A stretch of 29,306 bases of DNA, taken from Selenomonadaceae bacterium. Lineage in GTDB: Bacteria > Bacillota > Negativicutes > Selenomonadales > Selenomonadaceae. Below the pieces are notes generated by a model. The model ran no database searches and was not told where the DNA came from. It worked only from the letters and a program-made list of their open reading frames with translations. Position numbers and translations under genes: made by a program. The stretch covers positions 1-29,306 of the forward strand of contig JAEEGN010000026.1 of NCBI GenBank assembly GCA_016280345.1. Direction: 5' to 3'. Shown here piece after piece: positions 1-7,272 of the stretch (the stretch's first letter is position 1; the number at the start of each line of letters is the position of its first letter).

Positions 1-1185
1 CTGTTCATCACGGTTCGTAACGGCGGTGAGGCGTATCTGGATACCGTGCAGCACGGCAACGAGCGGGTCCTTCGGGCCCGGCTGGCAGACGCCCAGTTCT
101 TCTTTGATGAGGATCGGAAGAAGACGTTGGAGCAGCACAGGGAGAAGCTTAAGACAGTAGTGTTCCAAGAAGGTTTGGGAACGGTCTATGAGAAAACGGA
201 GCGGCTGGCGGCTTTGGCGGAGCATATCGCCGACGCGTTGGGCGTTACGGCAGAGGAAAAGGCGAAGGCGGTACGGGCGTCGCTGCTTTCAAAGGCAGAT
301 CTCGTGACCGGCATGGTGACAGAGTTTACTGAGCTCCAGGGCATCATGGGGCGCTCCTACGCAGCGCTGGACGGTGAGGATAAGGACGTGGCGGCTGCCA
401 TCGACGAGCACTATCAGCCCCGCTTTGCTGGCGACAAGGAGCCGGCGACGGTGCCGGGCCGCATCCTGAGCTTTGCTGACAAAATCGACAACCTCGTGGC
501 GACTTTCAGCCGGGGGCTCATCCCCAGTGGCTCACAGGATCCCTTCGCGTTGCGCCGGCAAGCTCTGGGCCTCGTGAATATGCTGATCAAGGCGAAGTAT
601 AGCGTCCGTGTTTCTCCCATCGTCGAAATGTCGATGGATCAGTTCGGAATCAAAGAATCTACAGCCCGGGAAAAGATGCAGGCCGATGTGGCCGAGTTCT
701 TGCGCCTGCGGTTCAAGAATGTGTTTGACGAGGCTGGCATCCGTTATGACGTGGCGGACGCGGTATTGACGGACGCGGACGATGTTTACGCCACGTTCCT
801 TCGGGCGCAGGCGGTAGCGAACACCCTCCAGGCCGGCGGCATGACGCCGGTAATCCAGGCCTTTGTCAGGGCGGGAAATATCGCTTCCAAGGCGGAGCCT
901 GGCGCGATTGATGAGACGCTGTTCGCCGTGCCGGAAGAAAAGAATCTTTACGAGGCCTTCCGTACAGCGGAGAGCGCGGTGAAGGACCGGGCTGCTCGAC
1001 TGGACTTTGCCGGCGCTCTTCAGGATCTCAAGGCGCTGGCCTCACCGATTGATGCCTTGTTCGACAAAGTCATGGTCATGGATAAGGACGAAAGGATTCG
1101 CCGGAATCGTCTGAGTCTCTTGAAGGCGATTGACTGTCTCATCCGTCGGCTGGCGGATTTCAGCCGAATCGTGCTGGAGAAGTAA
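1..1185 (+). CDS. glyS: Glycine--tRNA ligase beta subunit, C-terminal part (5' end outside window)
   Basis: The reading frame is open from base 1 and ends in TAA at 1183-1185, so the window starts inside the gene. The translated start (FITVRNGG, then a VLRARLADAQFFF stretch) is typical of the middle of bacterial GlyS, the beta chain of the alpha2beta2 glycyl-tRNA synthetase. An HD-like segment follows (the ADKIDNL motif near 480) and then a C-terminal anticodon-binding-like helical region rich in charged residues. About 394 codons are present, against roughly 690 for a complete GlyS. The protein acts in the cytosol with GlyQ, whose gene normally lies just upstream. The gene is probably last in its transcript, because a strong terminator follows within 10 bases. 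Identity is clear; only the missing 5' part limits the call. Confidence 0.95.
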   Translation: MFITVRNGGEAYLDTVQHGNERVLRARLADAQFFFDEDRKKTLEQHREKLKTVVFQEGLGTVYEKTERLAALAEHIADALGVTAEEKAKAVRASLLSKADLVTGMVTEFTELQGIMGRSYAALDGEDKDVAAAIDEHYQPRFAGDKEPATVPGRILSFADKIDNLVATFSRGLIPSGSQDPFALRRQALGLVNMLIKAKYSVRVSPIVEMSMDQFGIKESTAREKMQADVAEFLRLRFKNVFDEAGIRYDVADAVLTDADDVYATFLRAQAVANTLQAGGMTPVIQAFVRAGNIASKAEPGAIDETLFAVPEEKNLYEAFRTAESAVKDRAARLDFAGALQDLKALASPIDALFDKVMVMDKDERIRRNRLSLLKAIDCLIRRLADFSRIVLEK

Positions 1186-1190
1186 GGAAA

Positions 1191-1226
1191 AACCCGCTGG
1201 AGCAATGCAGCCCGGCGGGTTTTTTC
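1191..1226 (+). terminator. Rho-independent terminator after glyS
   Basis: AACCCGCTGG (1191-1200) pairs with CCGGCGGGTT across an 11-base loop, with one G-U pair. A T run follows immediately (1220-1225). It lies 5 bases past the glyS stop and isolates glyS from the antiporter operon. Confidence 0.9.
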
Positions 1227-1458
1227 TTATGGAAGCAGGGCACTATAGGGTAGAAAGGTCAAAGGAGTTGCCGCTGATTTTTTTGCGGGTTTTTTTTCGG
1301 AGGGCAAATAAAAAAAGGATTCTTCCAATAGAATGTCGAATATCCCAAATATTTAAGAAAAATCGCTCAATGATTTCGGAGAAGAGAGCGGTTATGAGGT
1401 GTGCAAGCGCCTCCGTATCGGAAAGGAGAAGTGGTGGCAAATGGGAGGTCTGGATGGG

Positions 1459-2019
1459 ATGCGGGATAAGCGCATCGCTGGCTCGCCGGCGTTGCATCTC
1501 GTATCAATGGCGGTCCTGCTTTTTTGTTTCTGGCTGCTCTTGTCGGGAACGCTCCAGATGAAGTTCTTGGTTTACGGGGTGTTTACGGCAGTGATTGCGG
1601 CCTGGGTGACATATCCGCTGCTATTGGTACCGAATGCGGACGGTTCGCGTCTGTATTTCGTGTTCGGGGTGAACCCGGTGAAGCTGGTCTGGTATTTTCT
1701 TTGGCTGCTTTGGCAGTTGATTCTTGCCAACTTGGATGTAATCAAGGCGACGGTGCGGCCCGAGATCAGGATAAACCCGCGGGTGGTGCGGTTCCGTTTC
1801 CGGGCAGACAATCCTATGGCGGCCGTGGCGTTGGCAAACTCCATTACGCTGACGCCGGGGACGGTGACCATGAACGTGGAAGAGGATGGCCTGTTCGAGG
1901 TTCACGCTCTGACGGACGGAGCTGCTGAGGGTGTGATGGATGGAGAGGGAATGCCGAAGCAGGCTGCCTGGCTTTTCGGCGTACCGTATGAATTCGAGCT
2001 TTTAAAGGAGGCGGATTGA
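1459..2019 (+). CDS. mnhE: Na+/H+ antiporter subunit E (MnhE/MrpE)
   Basis: Membrane subunit of an Mrp-type multisubunit cation/proton antiporter. The roughly 186-residue product has N-terminal hydrophobic helices (LHLVSMAVLLFCFWLLLSG, then KFLVYGVFTAVIAAWV), a WYFLWLLWQLILANLDV segment and a soluble C-terminal part with the NSITLTPGT motif typical of the MrpE family. I chose ATG 1459 because GGGAGGT (1443-1449) sits 9 bases upstream. ATG 1441 in the same frame is an alternative, with AGGAG 12 bases upstream, and GTG 1399 is less likely. It is the first gene of an eleven-gene operon and mnhF starts one base after its stop. The roughly 230 bases between the glyS terminator and this gene are AT-rich, contain T runs and show no promoter I can defend. 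Confidence 0.92.
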   Translation: MRDKRIAGSPALHLVSMAVLLFCFWLLLSGTLQMKFLVYGVFTAVIAAWVTYPLLLVPNADGSRLYFVFGVNPVKLVWYFLWLLWQLILANLDVIKATVRPEIRINPRVVRFRFRADNPMAAVALANSITLTPGTVTMNVEEDGLFEVHALTDGAAEGVMDGEGMPKQAAWLFGVPYEFELLKEAD

Positions 2020-2020
2020 A

Positions 2021-2284
2021 ATGAGGATATTCCTGCTCGTCATCATGGCCGTGCTGCTTCTGACAATCGGACTGATGCTGCAGCGGATGTTCCAGGGGCC
2101 TTCGATCTTCGATCGCATGAACGGGCTTGGCGTCATCACGGCGGATACGATCCTCCTGATCGTACTGTTTGGTTTTCTGGACGGACAGCCGGGAATGTAT
2201 GTTGATCTCGCGATGGCCTATGCGATGATGGGGTGTCTGGGATCCGTGGTGTTGGCGAAGTATCTTGGAGGGAAAGAACTATGA
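2021..2284 (+). CDS. mnhF: Na+/H+ antiporter subunit F (MnhF/MrpF)
   Basis: An 87-residue protein with three predicted transmembrane helices, the usual size and shape of MrpF. The central stretch FDRMNGLGVITADTILLIV carries the conserved Asp-Arg and the G(V/L)xxxD pattern of the family; the second Asp lies within a membrane helix. AAAGGAGG at 2004-2012 gives an SD 8 bases before ATG 2021. The stop overlaps the start of mnhG in an ATGA arrangement, which suggests translational coupling. The role in the complex is structural or assembly-related in characterised Mrp systems; nothing here allows a finer statement. Confidence 0.92.
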   Translation: MRIFLLVIMAVLLLTIGLMLQRMFQGPSIFDRMNGLGVITADTILLIVLFGFLDGQPGMYVDLAMAYAMMGCLGSVVLAKYLGGKEL

Positions 2285-2670
2285 TGGCCGATGGTTTCTG
2301 GCAGGAGATAGTCTCGTTTCTCCTGATGGGGGCGGGGCTCATTTTCCTGGTGGGGTCGATGATCGGTATGGTCCGTTTGCCGGATTTTTACAGCCGCATC
2401 CATGCCTCCGGCAACAGCGAGACGCTGGGTACGTTGCTGGTGTTTCTGGGGCTGGCGGTATATAACGGGGTTTCCGTGACATCAGCGAAAATTCTCGCGG
2501 TGTCTATGTTCGTATTCCTGGGCAATCCTATAGGCTCTCATATCTTATCCAAAGCGGCTTACAAGACAGGGTATCCGGTTTGGATGAAGCGACGGCCGGT
2601 AAAGCGTCAGGATCCGCCTGAGGACAGGGCGGGAAAGGAGGCAGCGGCGAATGCAGATTTACACGGTTGA
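2281..2670 (+). CDS. mnhG: Na+/H+ antiporter subunit G (MnhG/MrpG)
   Basis: A 129-residue three-helix membrane protein. The GMVRLPDFYSRIHASGNSET stretch (about residues 28-47) is the signature of MrpG/PhaG proteins, and the LGTLLVFLGLA helix follows. The start ATG 2281 overlaps the mnhF stop by the ATGA pattern, with GGAGGGAAAG just upstream. The C-terminal tail (about the last 30 residues) is hydrophilic and rich in Arg, Lys and Glu. It overlaps the next gene by 20 bases, which is a rather large overlap for this operon. Confidence 0.93.
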   Translation: MMADGFWQEIVSFLLMGAGLIFLVGSMIGMVRLPDFYSRIHASGNSETLGTLLVFLGLAVYNGVSVTSAKILAVSMFVFLGNPIGSHILSKAAYKTGYPVWMKRRPVKRQDPPEDRAGKEAAANADLHG

Positions 2671-2893
2671 AGCGCTGCTCTTGGTGTTCCTGATTTTCAT
2701 TACAATCCGAATCATCTATGAGAGGGATCTTTTGAGCGCGGTGATGATTTACGGGGCGTTCAGCTTTTGCGCGGTGCTGATGTATCTGATGATGGGCTCC
2801 CCGGATGTGGCCTTTACCGAGGTTGTGGTGGGGACTGTATCGACGATTTTCTACGTAATCGCGCTGAAAAAAATCGACAGGTGGTGTAAGTAA
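2651..2893 (+). CDS. MbhD-like (DUF4040) antiporter subunit
   Basis: An 80-residue membrane protein with three helices. The MGSPDVAFTEVVVGT segment near residues 48-62 is the hallmark of the MbhD/DUF4040 domain, which in classical Mrp systems forms part of the C-terminal extension of MrpA. Here it is a free-standing subunit, as in the Mbh/Mbx modules of Thermococcales and in several bacterial antiporter operons. It carries in-membrane acidic residues (Asp and Glu in the PDVAFTE motif). The start ATG 2651 lies inside mnhG with AAAGGAGG at 2635-2642. The stop TAA overlaps the next ATG by one base. Confidence 0.85.
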   Translation: MQIYTVEALLLVFLIFITIRIIYERDLLSAVMIYGAFSFCAVLMYLMMGSPDVAFTEVVVGTVSTIFYVIALKKIDRWCK

Positions 2894-3198
2894 TGCGAGG
2901 TTTTGCCATTACCGTGATGGCTCTCTTGACCGGGCTCTTTTGCAGCAGCGTGATTTTCCTGCCGGTGATCGGTGATCCCGGCAGTTCGCCAAACCAGCAT
3001 ATCACCCCGGTCTATATTTCTCAGAGCGAGCTCGATACCGGATCGCCGAACATCGTCACCGGCACGCTGGCAGATTACCGGGGATTTGATACGATGTGGG
3101 AAACGACAGTCATGTTCCTTTCAGGGCTAACGGCAACGTTGATTTTGAGCAAGTCTACGATGGGTCGCCGTCCGGAGAAGGAGGATGATTACGAATGA
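2893..3198 (+). CDS. MbhE-like antiporter subunit
   Basis: A 101-residue protein: an N-terminal helix, an extracytoplasmic loop with PGSSPNQHITPVY, then the NIVTGTLADYRGFDTMWETTV segment (conserved Asp-Tyr-Arg and Asp-Thr, a Glu before the last helix) and a second helix. This matches the MbhE domain found at the far end of MrpA or at the start of fused MrpA'/B proteins. Together with the preceding MbhD-like gene it supplies the MrpA C-terminal part as two separate chains. The gene is coupled on both sides: a 1-base overlap upstream and an ATGA overlap with mnhB downstream. Confidence 0.82.
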   Translation: MRGFAITVMALLTGLFCSSVIFLPVIGDPGSSPNQHITPVYISQSELDTGSPNIVTGTLADYRGFDTMWETTVMFLSGLTATLILSKSTMGRRPEKEDDYE

Positions 3199-3650
3199 TG
3201 AAGGATCCTTTTGGCGGAATCCTCCTCAACATCGCCTTCCGTCTCTTGGTGCCGTTCTCTGTGGTGTACGCGGTTTACGTGCTGATCTTGGGCGAGTCGT
3301 CGCCAGGTGGTGGTTTCCAGGCAGGCGTGGTGATGGGGTTCGGCATTGTCCTGGCGAGACTGATTCTGGGCGAGGAATCGACTATCTTCAACATCAAGCT
3401 CAAGAACTCCCTGGCTTTGGCGGGCTGCGGGACGTTCATCTACACGATGGCGGGATGGCTAACGCTAGCCGGTGGAGGAAAGTTCCTCGACTACAGTTTT
3501 CTGCCGTTCTCTCTGGAACCGGCGCATGAGCTGCACGCGCTGGGCATCTTGATGATTGAGATCGGCGTTACGGTATGTGTCATGATGACGATATTGAATA
3601 TCATGGACGTAGTCGTGAAAAGGAGTGAGGACGATGGAAGCGCTGAATGA
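3195..3650 (+). CDS. mnhB: Na+/H+ antiporter subunit B (MnhB/MrpB)
   Basis: A 151-residue four-helix membrane protein. The ESSPGGGFQAGVVMG motif (about residues 34-48) is the signature of MrpB. The C-terminal half has the HALGILMIEIGV segment seen in the family. Translation starts at ATG 3195, with AAGGAGG about 10 bases upstream and an ATGA overlap with the previous stop. The end overlaps the start of mnhC by 17 bases. The protein would sit in the inner membrane next to MnhC in the antiporter complex. Confidence 0.93.
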   Translation: MMKDPFGGILLNIAFRLLVPFSVVYAVYVLILGESSPGGGFQAGVVMGFGIVLARLILGEESTIFNIKLKNSLALAGCGTFIYTMAGWLTLAGGGKFLDYSFLPFSLEPAHELHALGILMIEIGVTVCVMMTILNIMDVVVKRSEDDGSAE

Positions 3651-4008
3651 ATTCCTGGCCCACAGGGGCATCTACACACTGGTCATGATCCTCTTCTTTC
3701 TCGGGGTTTACGGTATGGTGTTGGCAAAGAACTACATGAAGAAGCTCATGGCGATGAACGTGATGCAGGTTGCTGTCATCTTCTTCTATCTGTGCTTCGC
3801 TCAAAAGGAAGGGGGCATGATTCCTATCCTGGTGCCCGGAAATGTGGATCCGGCCAGCTATATCAATCCGTTGCCTCACGCGCTGATGCTGACGGCTATC
3901 GTGGTCAGCATGGGTACAACCGGCGTTGCTCTGGCGCTTCTCATGCGCATCAAGGAAGCATACGGCTCGGTGGAGGAGACCGAGGTGTTAAGGAGGGCTA
4001 GCAAATGA
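3634..4008 (+). CDS. mnhC: Na+/H+ antiporter subunit C (MnhC/MrpC, NuoK-like)
   Basis: A 124-residue, three-helix protein homologous to complex I subunit NuoK. YTLVMILFFLGVYGMVLAKN forms the first helix, the NVMQVAVIFFYL stretch the second, and DPASYINPLPHALMLTAIVV the loop and third helix; the PLPHALMLTAIV motif is diagnostic of MrpC. ATG 3634 is chosen because AGGAG (3621-3625) is 8 bases upstream; the in-frame GTG at 3625 lies within that SD. The stop overlaps the next gene by ATGA. Confidence 0.93.
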   Translation: MEALNEFLAHRGIYTLVMILFFLGVYGMVLAKNYMKKLMAMNVMQVAVIFFYLCFAQKEGGMIPILVPGNVDPASYINPLPHALMLTAIVVSMGTTGVALALLMRIKEAYGSVEETEVLRRASK

Positions 4009-5504
4009 TATTTGGGGTTCACAGCCCTGTCTTTATTGTGTTGCTGCCGCTTTCTGCATCGCTCCTTTGCCTGGCTTTCAGTCGCCTGCACCGTCATCTT
4101 GGCGGCTGGGTGGTGCAGCTTTCGCTTTTGGGAGCGTTTCTGAGTTCGGTAGACTCTATGAGACAGGTGTTGGATGCCGGCGGTAAGACCATCCATTACT
4201 GGATGGGAAACTGGCAGCCGCCAATCGGTATTGAGTTTGCGATAGACCCGCTCAATACTGCGGTTCTTTGCATGATTACCTTCATTTCCTTAGTGGTGAG
4301 TTTCTACTCGAAGCCGTTCTTGGAGAATGAAGACTGGCTGCATTATGGTGGATATTACACACTGTATGGCCTTCTGACTGTGGGCCTCTGTGGAATGACT
4401 GTAACCGGCGATGTTTTCAATATGTATGTTTATCTTGAGATTATGTCGTTGGCGGGCTACGGACTTATTGCCATGGGCGGGCACAAGTCAATGGTGGCGG
4501 CTTTCCGCTATCTTCTGGTGGGAACCATTGGCGCGTCCTTTTATCTCCTGGGCATCGGTTTCCTCTATGCAATGACGGGTTCTCTGAACATGGCGGATAT
4601 TTCGGAGCGCATTGTTCCTTTCGTCCATACGCCGCTTTTTGCCTTCGCCGTGGCTTGTTTTCTGGTGGCCTTTGGCATCAAGATGGCGCTGTTCCCGTTG
4701 CACGGCTGGCAACCGGACTCCTATACCTATTCCCATCCCGGCGCAGCAGGTCTCATTTCCGGCTGTATGAGCAAGGTGCCGGCCTATGCGATGCTCCGGT
4801 ATTTCTTCTATGTTTTTGGCATTCACAATACGGTGATGCAGTCACTGATGAATGTCCTCGGCATCATGGGAATTTGTGGCATCCTGATTGGTTCGGTGAT
4901 GGCGCTGGCCCAGTATGATTTTCGCCGGATGCTGGCCTATTCGTCGGTGGCGCAGCTCGGCTATATCGCGGTCGGTATGGCGTTGGGAAACATCCACGGC
5001 TTTGTCGGGGCGGTACTGCATCTCATCAACCACGCGTTCATGAAATGTTGTCTGTTCCTGGTGGTGGGAGGAATTACCTACCGATTCGGCGAGGTGAACC
5101 TCTACCGGTTGGGCGGGCTCAACAAGAAGATGCCGGTTTCCAGTATTGCCGTCTGCCTGGCGGTGTTGTCGATGGTGGGTATTCCGCCGACCTGCGGATT
5201 TTTCAGCAAGTGGTACCTGATGTTGGGCGCCTACGAGAGCCAGCAATACATCCATATCGTTGTGCTGGTCATCAGTTCGCTCCTGAACGCGGTTTACTAT
5301 TTCCGCATCGTCGAGCAGATGTTCGTTCAGCGGGAAGCGTCTCTGACCGAGCTCCATGAGCCGGCGACGAAGCTGGGCCTGCCGATGAATATGGTGGTGC
5401 CGATTGGCATCACTGGCTTGGGAATTCTGCTTCTGGGTGTTTACAGCAGTACGTTGGTCAATCGTATTGTCGAGATTGGACTGCCGGAGGTGCTTATGAG
5501 ATGA
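4005..5504 (+). CDS. mnhD: Na+/H+ antiporter subunit D (MnhD/MrpD, NuoN/M-like), first copy
   Basis: A 499-residue polytopic protein of the proton-translocating family shared with complex I NuoL/M/N. Glu145 lies in the VYLEIMSLAGYG helix and Lys226 in the FGIKMALFPLHGWQPDSY helix, the residue pair needed for ion transfer in this family. A further Lys follows in the SKVPAYAMLRY helix, and another in the NHAFMKCCLFLVVGG helix. It occupies the position of MbhH/MrpD in the gene order and overlaps both neighbours by ATGA. All expected charged membrane residues are present, so it should be a functional ion channel subunit. Confidence 0.92.
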   Translation: MIFGVHSPVFIVLLPLSASLLCLAFSRLHRHLGGWVVQLSLLGAFLSSVDSMRQVLDAGGKTIHYWMGNWQPPIGIEFAIDPLNTAVLCMITFISLVVSFYSKPFLENEDWLHYGGYYTLYGLLTVGLCGMTVTGDVFNMYVYLEIMSLAGYGLIAMGGHKSMVAAFRYLLVGTIGASFYLLGIGFLYAMTGSLNMADISERIVPFVHTPLFAFAVACFLVAFGIKMALFPLHGWQPDSYTYSHPGAAGLISGCMSKVPAYAMLRYFFYVFGIHNTVMQSLMNVLGIMGICGILIGSVMALAQYDFRRMLAYSSVAQLGYIAVGMALGNIHGFVGAVLHLINHAFMKCCLFLVVGGITYRFGEVNLYRLGGLNKKMPVSSIAVCLAVLSMVGIPPTCGFFSKWYLMLGAYESQQYIHIVVLVISSLLNAVYYFRIVEQMFVQREASLTELHEPATKLGLPMNMVVPIGITGLGILLLGVYSSTLVNRIVEIGLPEVLMR

Positions 5505-7009
5505 CAATGATCGATACGCGCCCCTTGATAGCGGTTTGCATCCCGTTCGTGGCGGCGTTGCTTGTTTCCATGAGCCATAAATACCCGAATATCCGCGAGA
5601 TGTGGAGCGCCATTGCCTCCATACTGCTCTTCGGCACGGTCATCAGTATGACCGGCGGTGTACTGGACGGGATGACCTATGAGTACACGATGTTCAACCT
5701 GACCGATACAGTTGGCCTCACAATGAAGACCGATCCGGCAGGCACGATTTTCGCTACGCTGGCCTCTCTTCTCTGGATACCGATCAATTTCTACAGCATC
5801 GGCTATATGCGGAACAACCATGAGGGGATGCAGACCGGCTATTTCGCCGCGTTCGCACTCTGCATCGGCGCGACCATGGGCATCGCCATGGCAGCGAATC
5901 TCTTGACCTTCTTCGTGTTTTATGAGATTTTGACGATTTCCAGCTATCCGCTGGTGCTTCACGAACGCGACGAGGAGGCGCTTCTGGCGTCAAGGAAGTA
6001 TCTCGCCTATACACTGGCTTCCGGTCAGTTGTTCCTGGCGGGTACGGTGGGCGTCTATTGCATTTCCGGTACGATGAATTTCACGCCGGGCGGTTTCCTT
6101 GAGAGCCACATGGCTCCGGCCTGGGTCCTGCAGTTGCTTTTTGTGTTGCTGATCATGGCGGGCAGTGTCAAAGCGGCGGTCATGCCGCTTCACGGATGGC
6201 TGCCGGCGGCGATGGTGGCGCCGACTCCGGTCAGCGCTCTACTGCATGCGGTCGCGGTCGTCAAGACGGGTGCTTTCGCGGTGCTCCGTATCCTAGGCTT
6301 TGTCTTTGGCCCCAAACTCCTCTCGGAACTGGGAATTGCTGATGTTCTGGCCTGGATGGCAGTGCTGACGATCCTCGCCAGTTCCTTCATTGCGCTCCGG
6401 CAGGATAACCTGAAGCGACGGCTCGCCTTTTCAACCATCGGGCAGCTCAGTTACATCGTTCTCGGTGGGGCGCTGCTGACGCCGCTGGCCTTTAAGGGCG
6501 CGTATCTACACCTGGTGGCCCACGCCGTTATGAAAATCACCCTCTTCATGTGCGCCGGCTGCATCATCGTTCGGACCCATCTACACGACATCAGCGAGAT
6601 GGATGGTATCGGACACCGGATGCCGGTGACGATGACCTGTTTTGCCTTGGCTTCTTTGGGTATTGCCGGGACACCGTTCCTGGTGGGATTCGTTAGTAAG
6701 TGGAATCTCGCCATGGGCGCGATACAGGCAGGAAAGCCGCTTTTCGTGCTGGCTTGGATGGCGTCGGCAATTCTCGCCATCGGCTATTTGATGCCGGTGG
6801 TGCGCATGGCGTTCTTCAAACCTGAGCCGGAAGGCGATCCACGTCATTATGGTTCGACCAGCTATTGCATGTTGATTCCGATCTGCTTCACAGCCATCCT
6901 CTCCTTGGTATTGGGCATCGTGCCCGAGATTTTCCCGCCGGATTTCTACCGGCTGGCGGAACTCGCCTCGGCCGGAATCACCGCCGGATTTGGAGGTGTC
7001 TTCAAATGA
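5501..7009 (+). CDS. Second MnhD/NuoM-like antiporter subunit
   Basis: A 502-residue paralogue of the preceding gene from the NuoL/M/N family, with about 14 hydrophobic segments. Glu142 (FVFYEILTISSYPL), Lys224 (AGSVKAAVMPLHGWLPAAM), the Lys in the HAVAVVKTGAFAVLR helix and the Lys of HAVMKITLFMCAG are all present, so its proton path looks intact. The PTPVSALLHAVAVVK stretch is closer to NuoL/MrpA than to MrpD. It may therefore substitute for the N-terminal antiporter half of MrpA, which is otherwise missing from this operon; that role is inference. It is coupled to both neighbours by ATGA overlaps. Confidence 0.88.
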   Translation: MTMIDTRPLIAVCIPFVAALLVSMSHKYPNIREMWSAIASILLFGTVISMTGGVLDGMTYEYTMFNLTDTVGLTMKTDPAGTIFATLASLLWIPINFYSIGYMRNNHEGMQTGYFAAFALCIGATMGIAMAANLLTFFVFYEILTISSYPLVLHERDEEALLASRKYLAYTLASGQLFLAGTVGVYCISGTMNFTPGGFLESHMAPAWVLQLLFVLLIMAGSVKAAVMPLHGWLPAAMVAPTPVSALLHAVAVVKTGAFAVLRILGFVFGPKLLSELGIADVLAWMAVLTILASSFIALRQDNLKRRLAFSTIGQLSYIVLGGALLTPLAFKGAYLHLVAHAVMKITLFMCAGCIIVRTHLHDISEMDGIGHRMPVTMTCFALASLGIAGTPFLVGFVSKWNLAMGAIQAGKPLFVLAWMASAILAIGYLMPVVRMAFFKPEPEGDPRHYGSTSYCMLIPICFTAILSLVLGIVPEIFPPDFYRLAELASAGITAGFGGVFK

Positions 7010-7272
7010 TTGACCTCGTAGGTGACAGTAAGAAACGCTGGCGGGTGATTGGGATTTGCCTTTGCCTTGGCCTCATCTTTTTCGCCGTCGGTTTCTTGAA
7101 CGGTGCTTATGACAGCCATTCGGAGGAGTTCCTGACAAAGCCCGGTGCCATGATTCTTTTCTCTTTCGTTGGGTGCTGGGTGCTGATCATTTTGGCAAAG
7201 CTCATCATGACGCCGCTCTTGCAGCGGGATGAGGACTATTACGAGAAGGGGAGGGACGACGCGAATGATTGA
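7006..7272 (+). CDS. Small two-helix membrane protein in antiporter operon, unknown function
   Basis: An 88-residue protein I cannot assign to a named subunit. It has a short basic N-terminus, one helix (about residues 13-30, GICLCLGLIFFAVGFL), a polar loop, a second helix (about residues 47-72, with GCWVLIILAKLIM) and a cytoplasmic-type acidic tail with the RDEDYYEKGRDD sequence. ATG 7006 overlaps the previous stop in the ATGA manner, and the gene overlaps the following one by 8 bases, so it is translated with the operon. Its fixed position between two channel subunits suggests an accessory or assembly subunit of the complex. Confidence 0.8.
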   Translation: MIDLVGDSKKRWRVIGICLCLGLIFFAVGFLNGAYDSHSEEFLTKPGAMILFSFVGCWVLIILAKLIMTPLLQRDEDYYEKGRDDAND

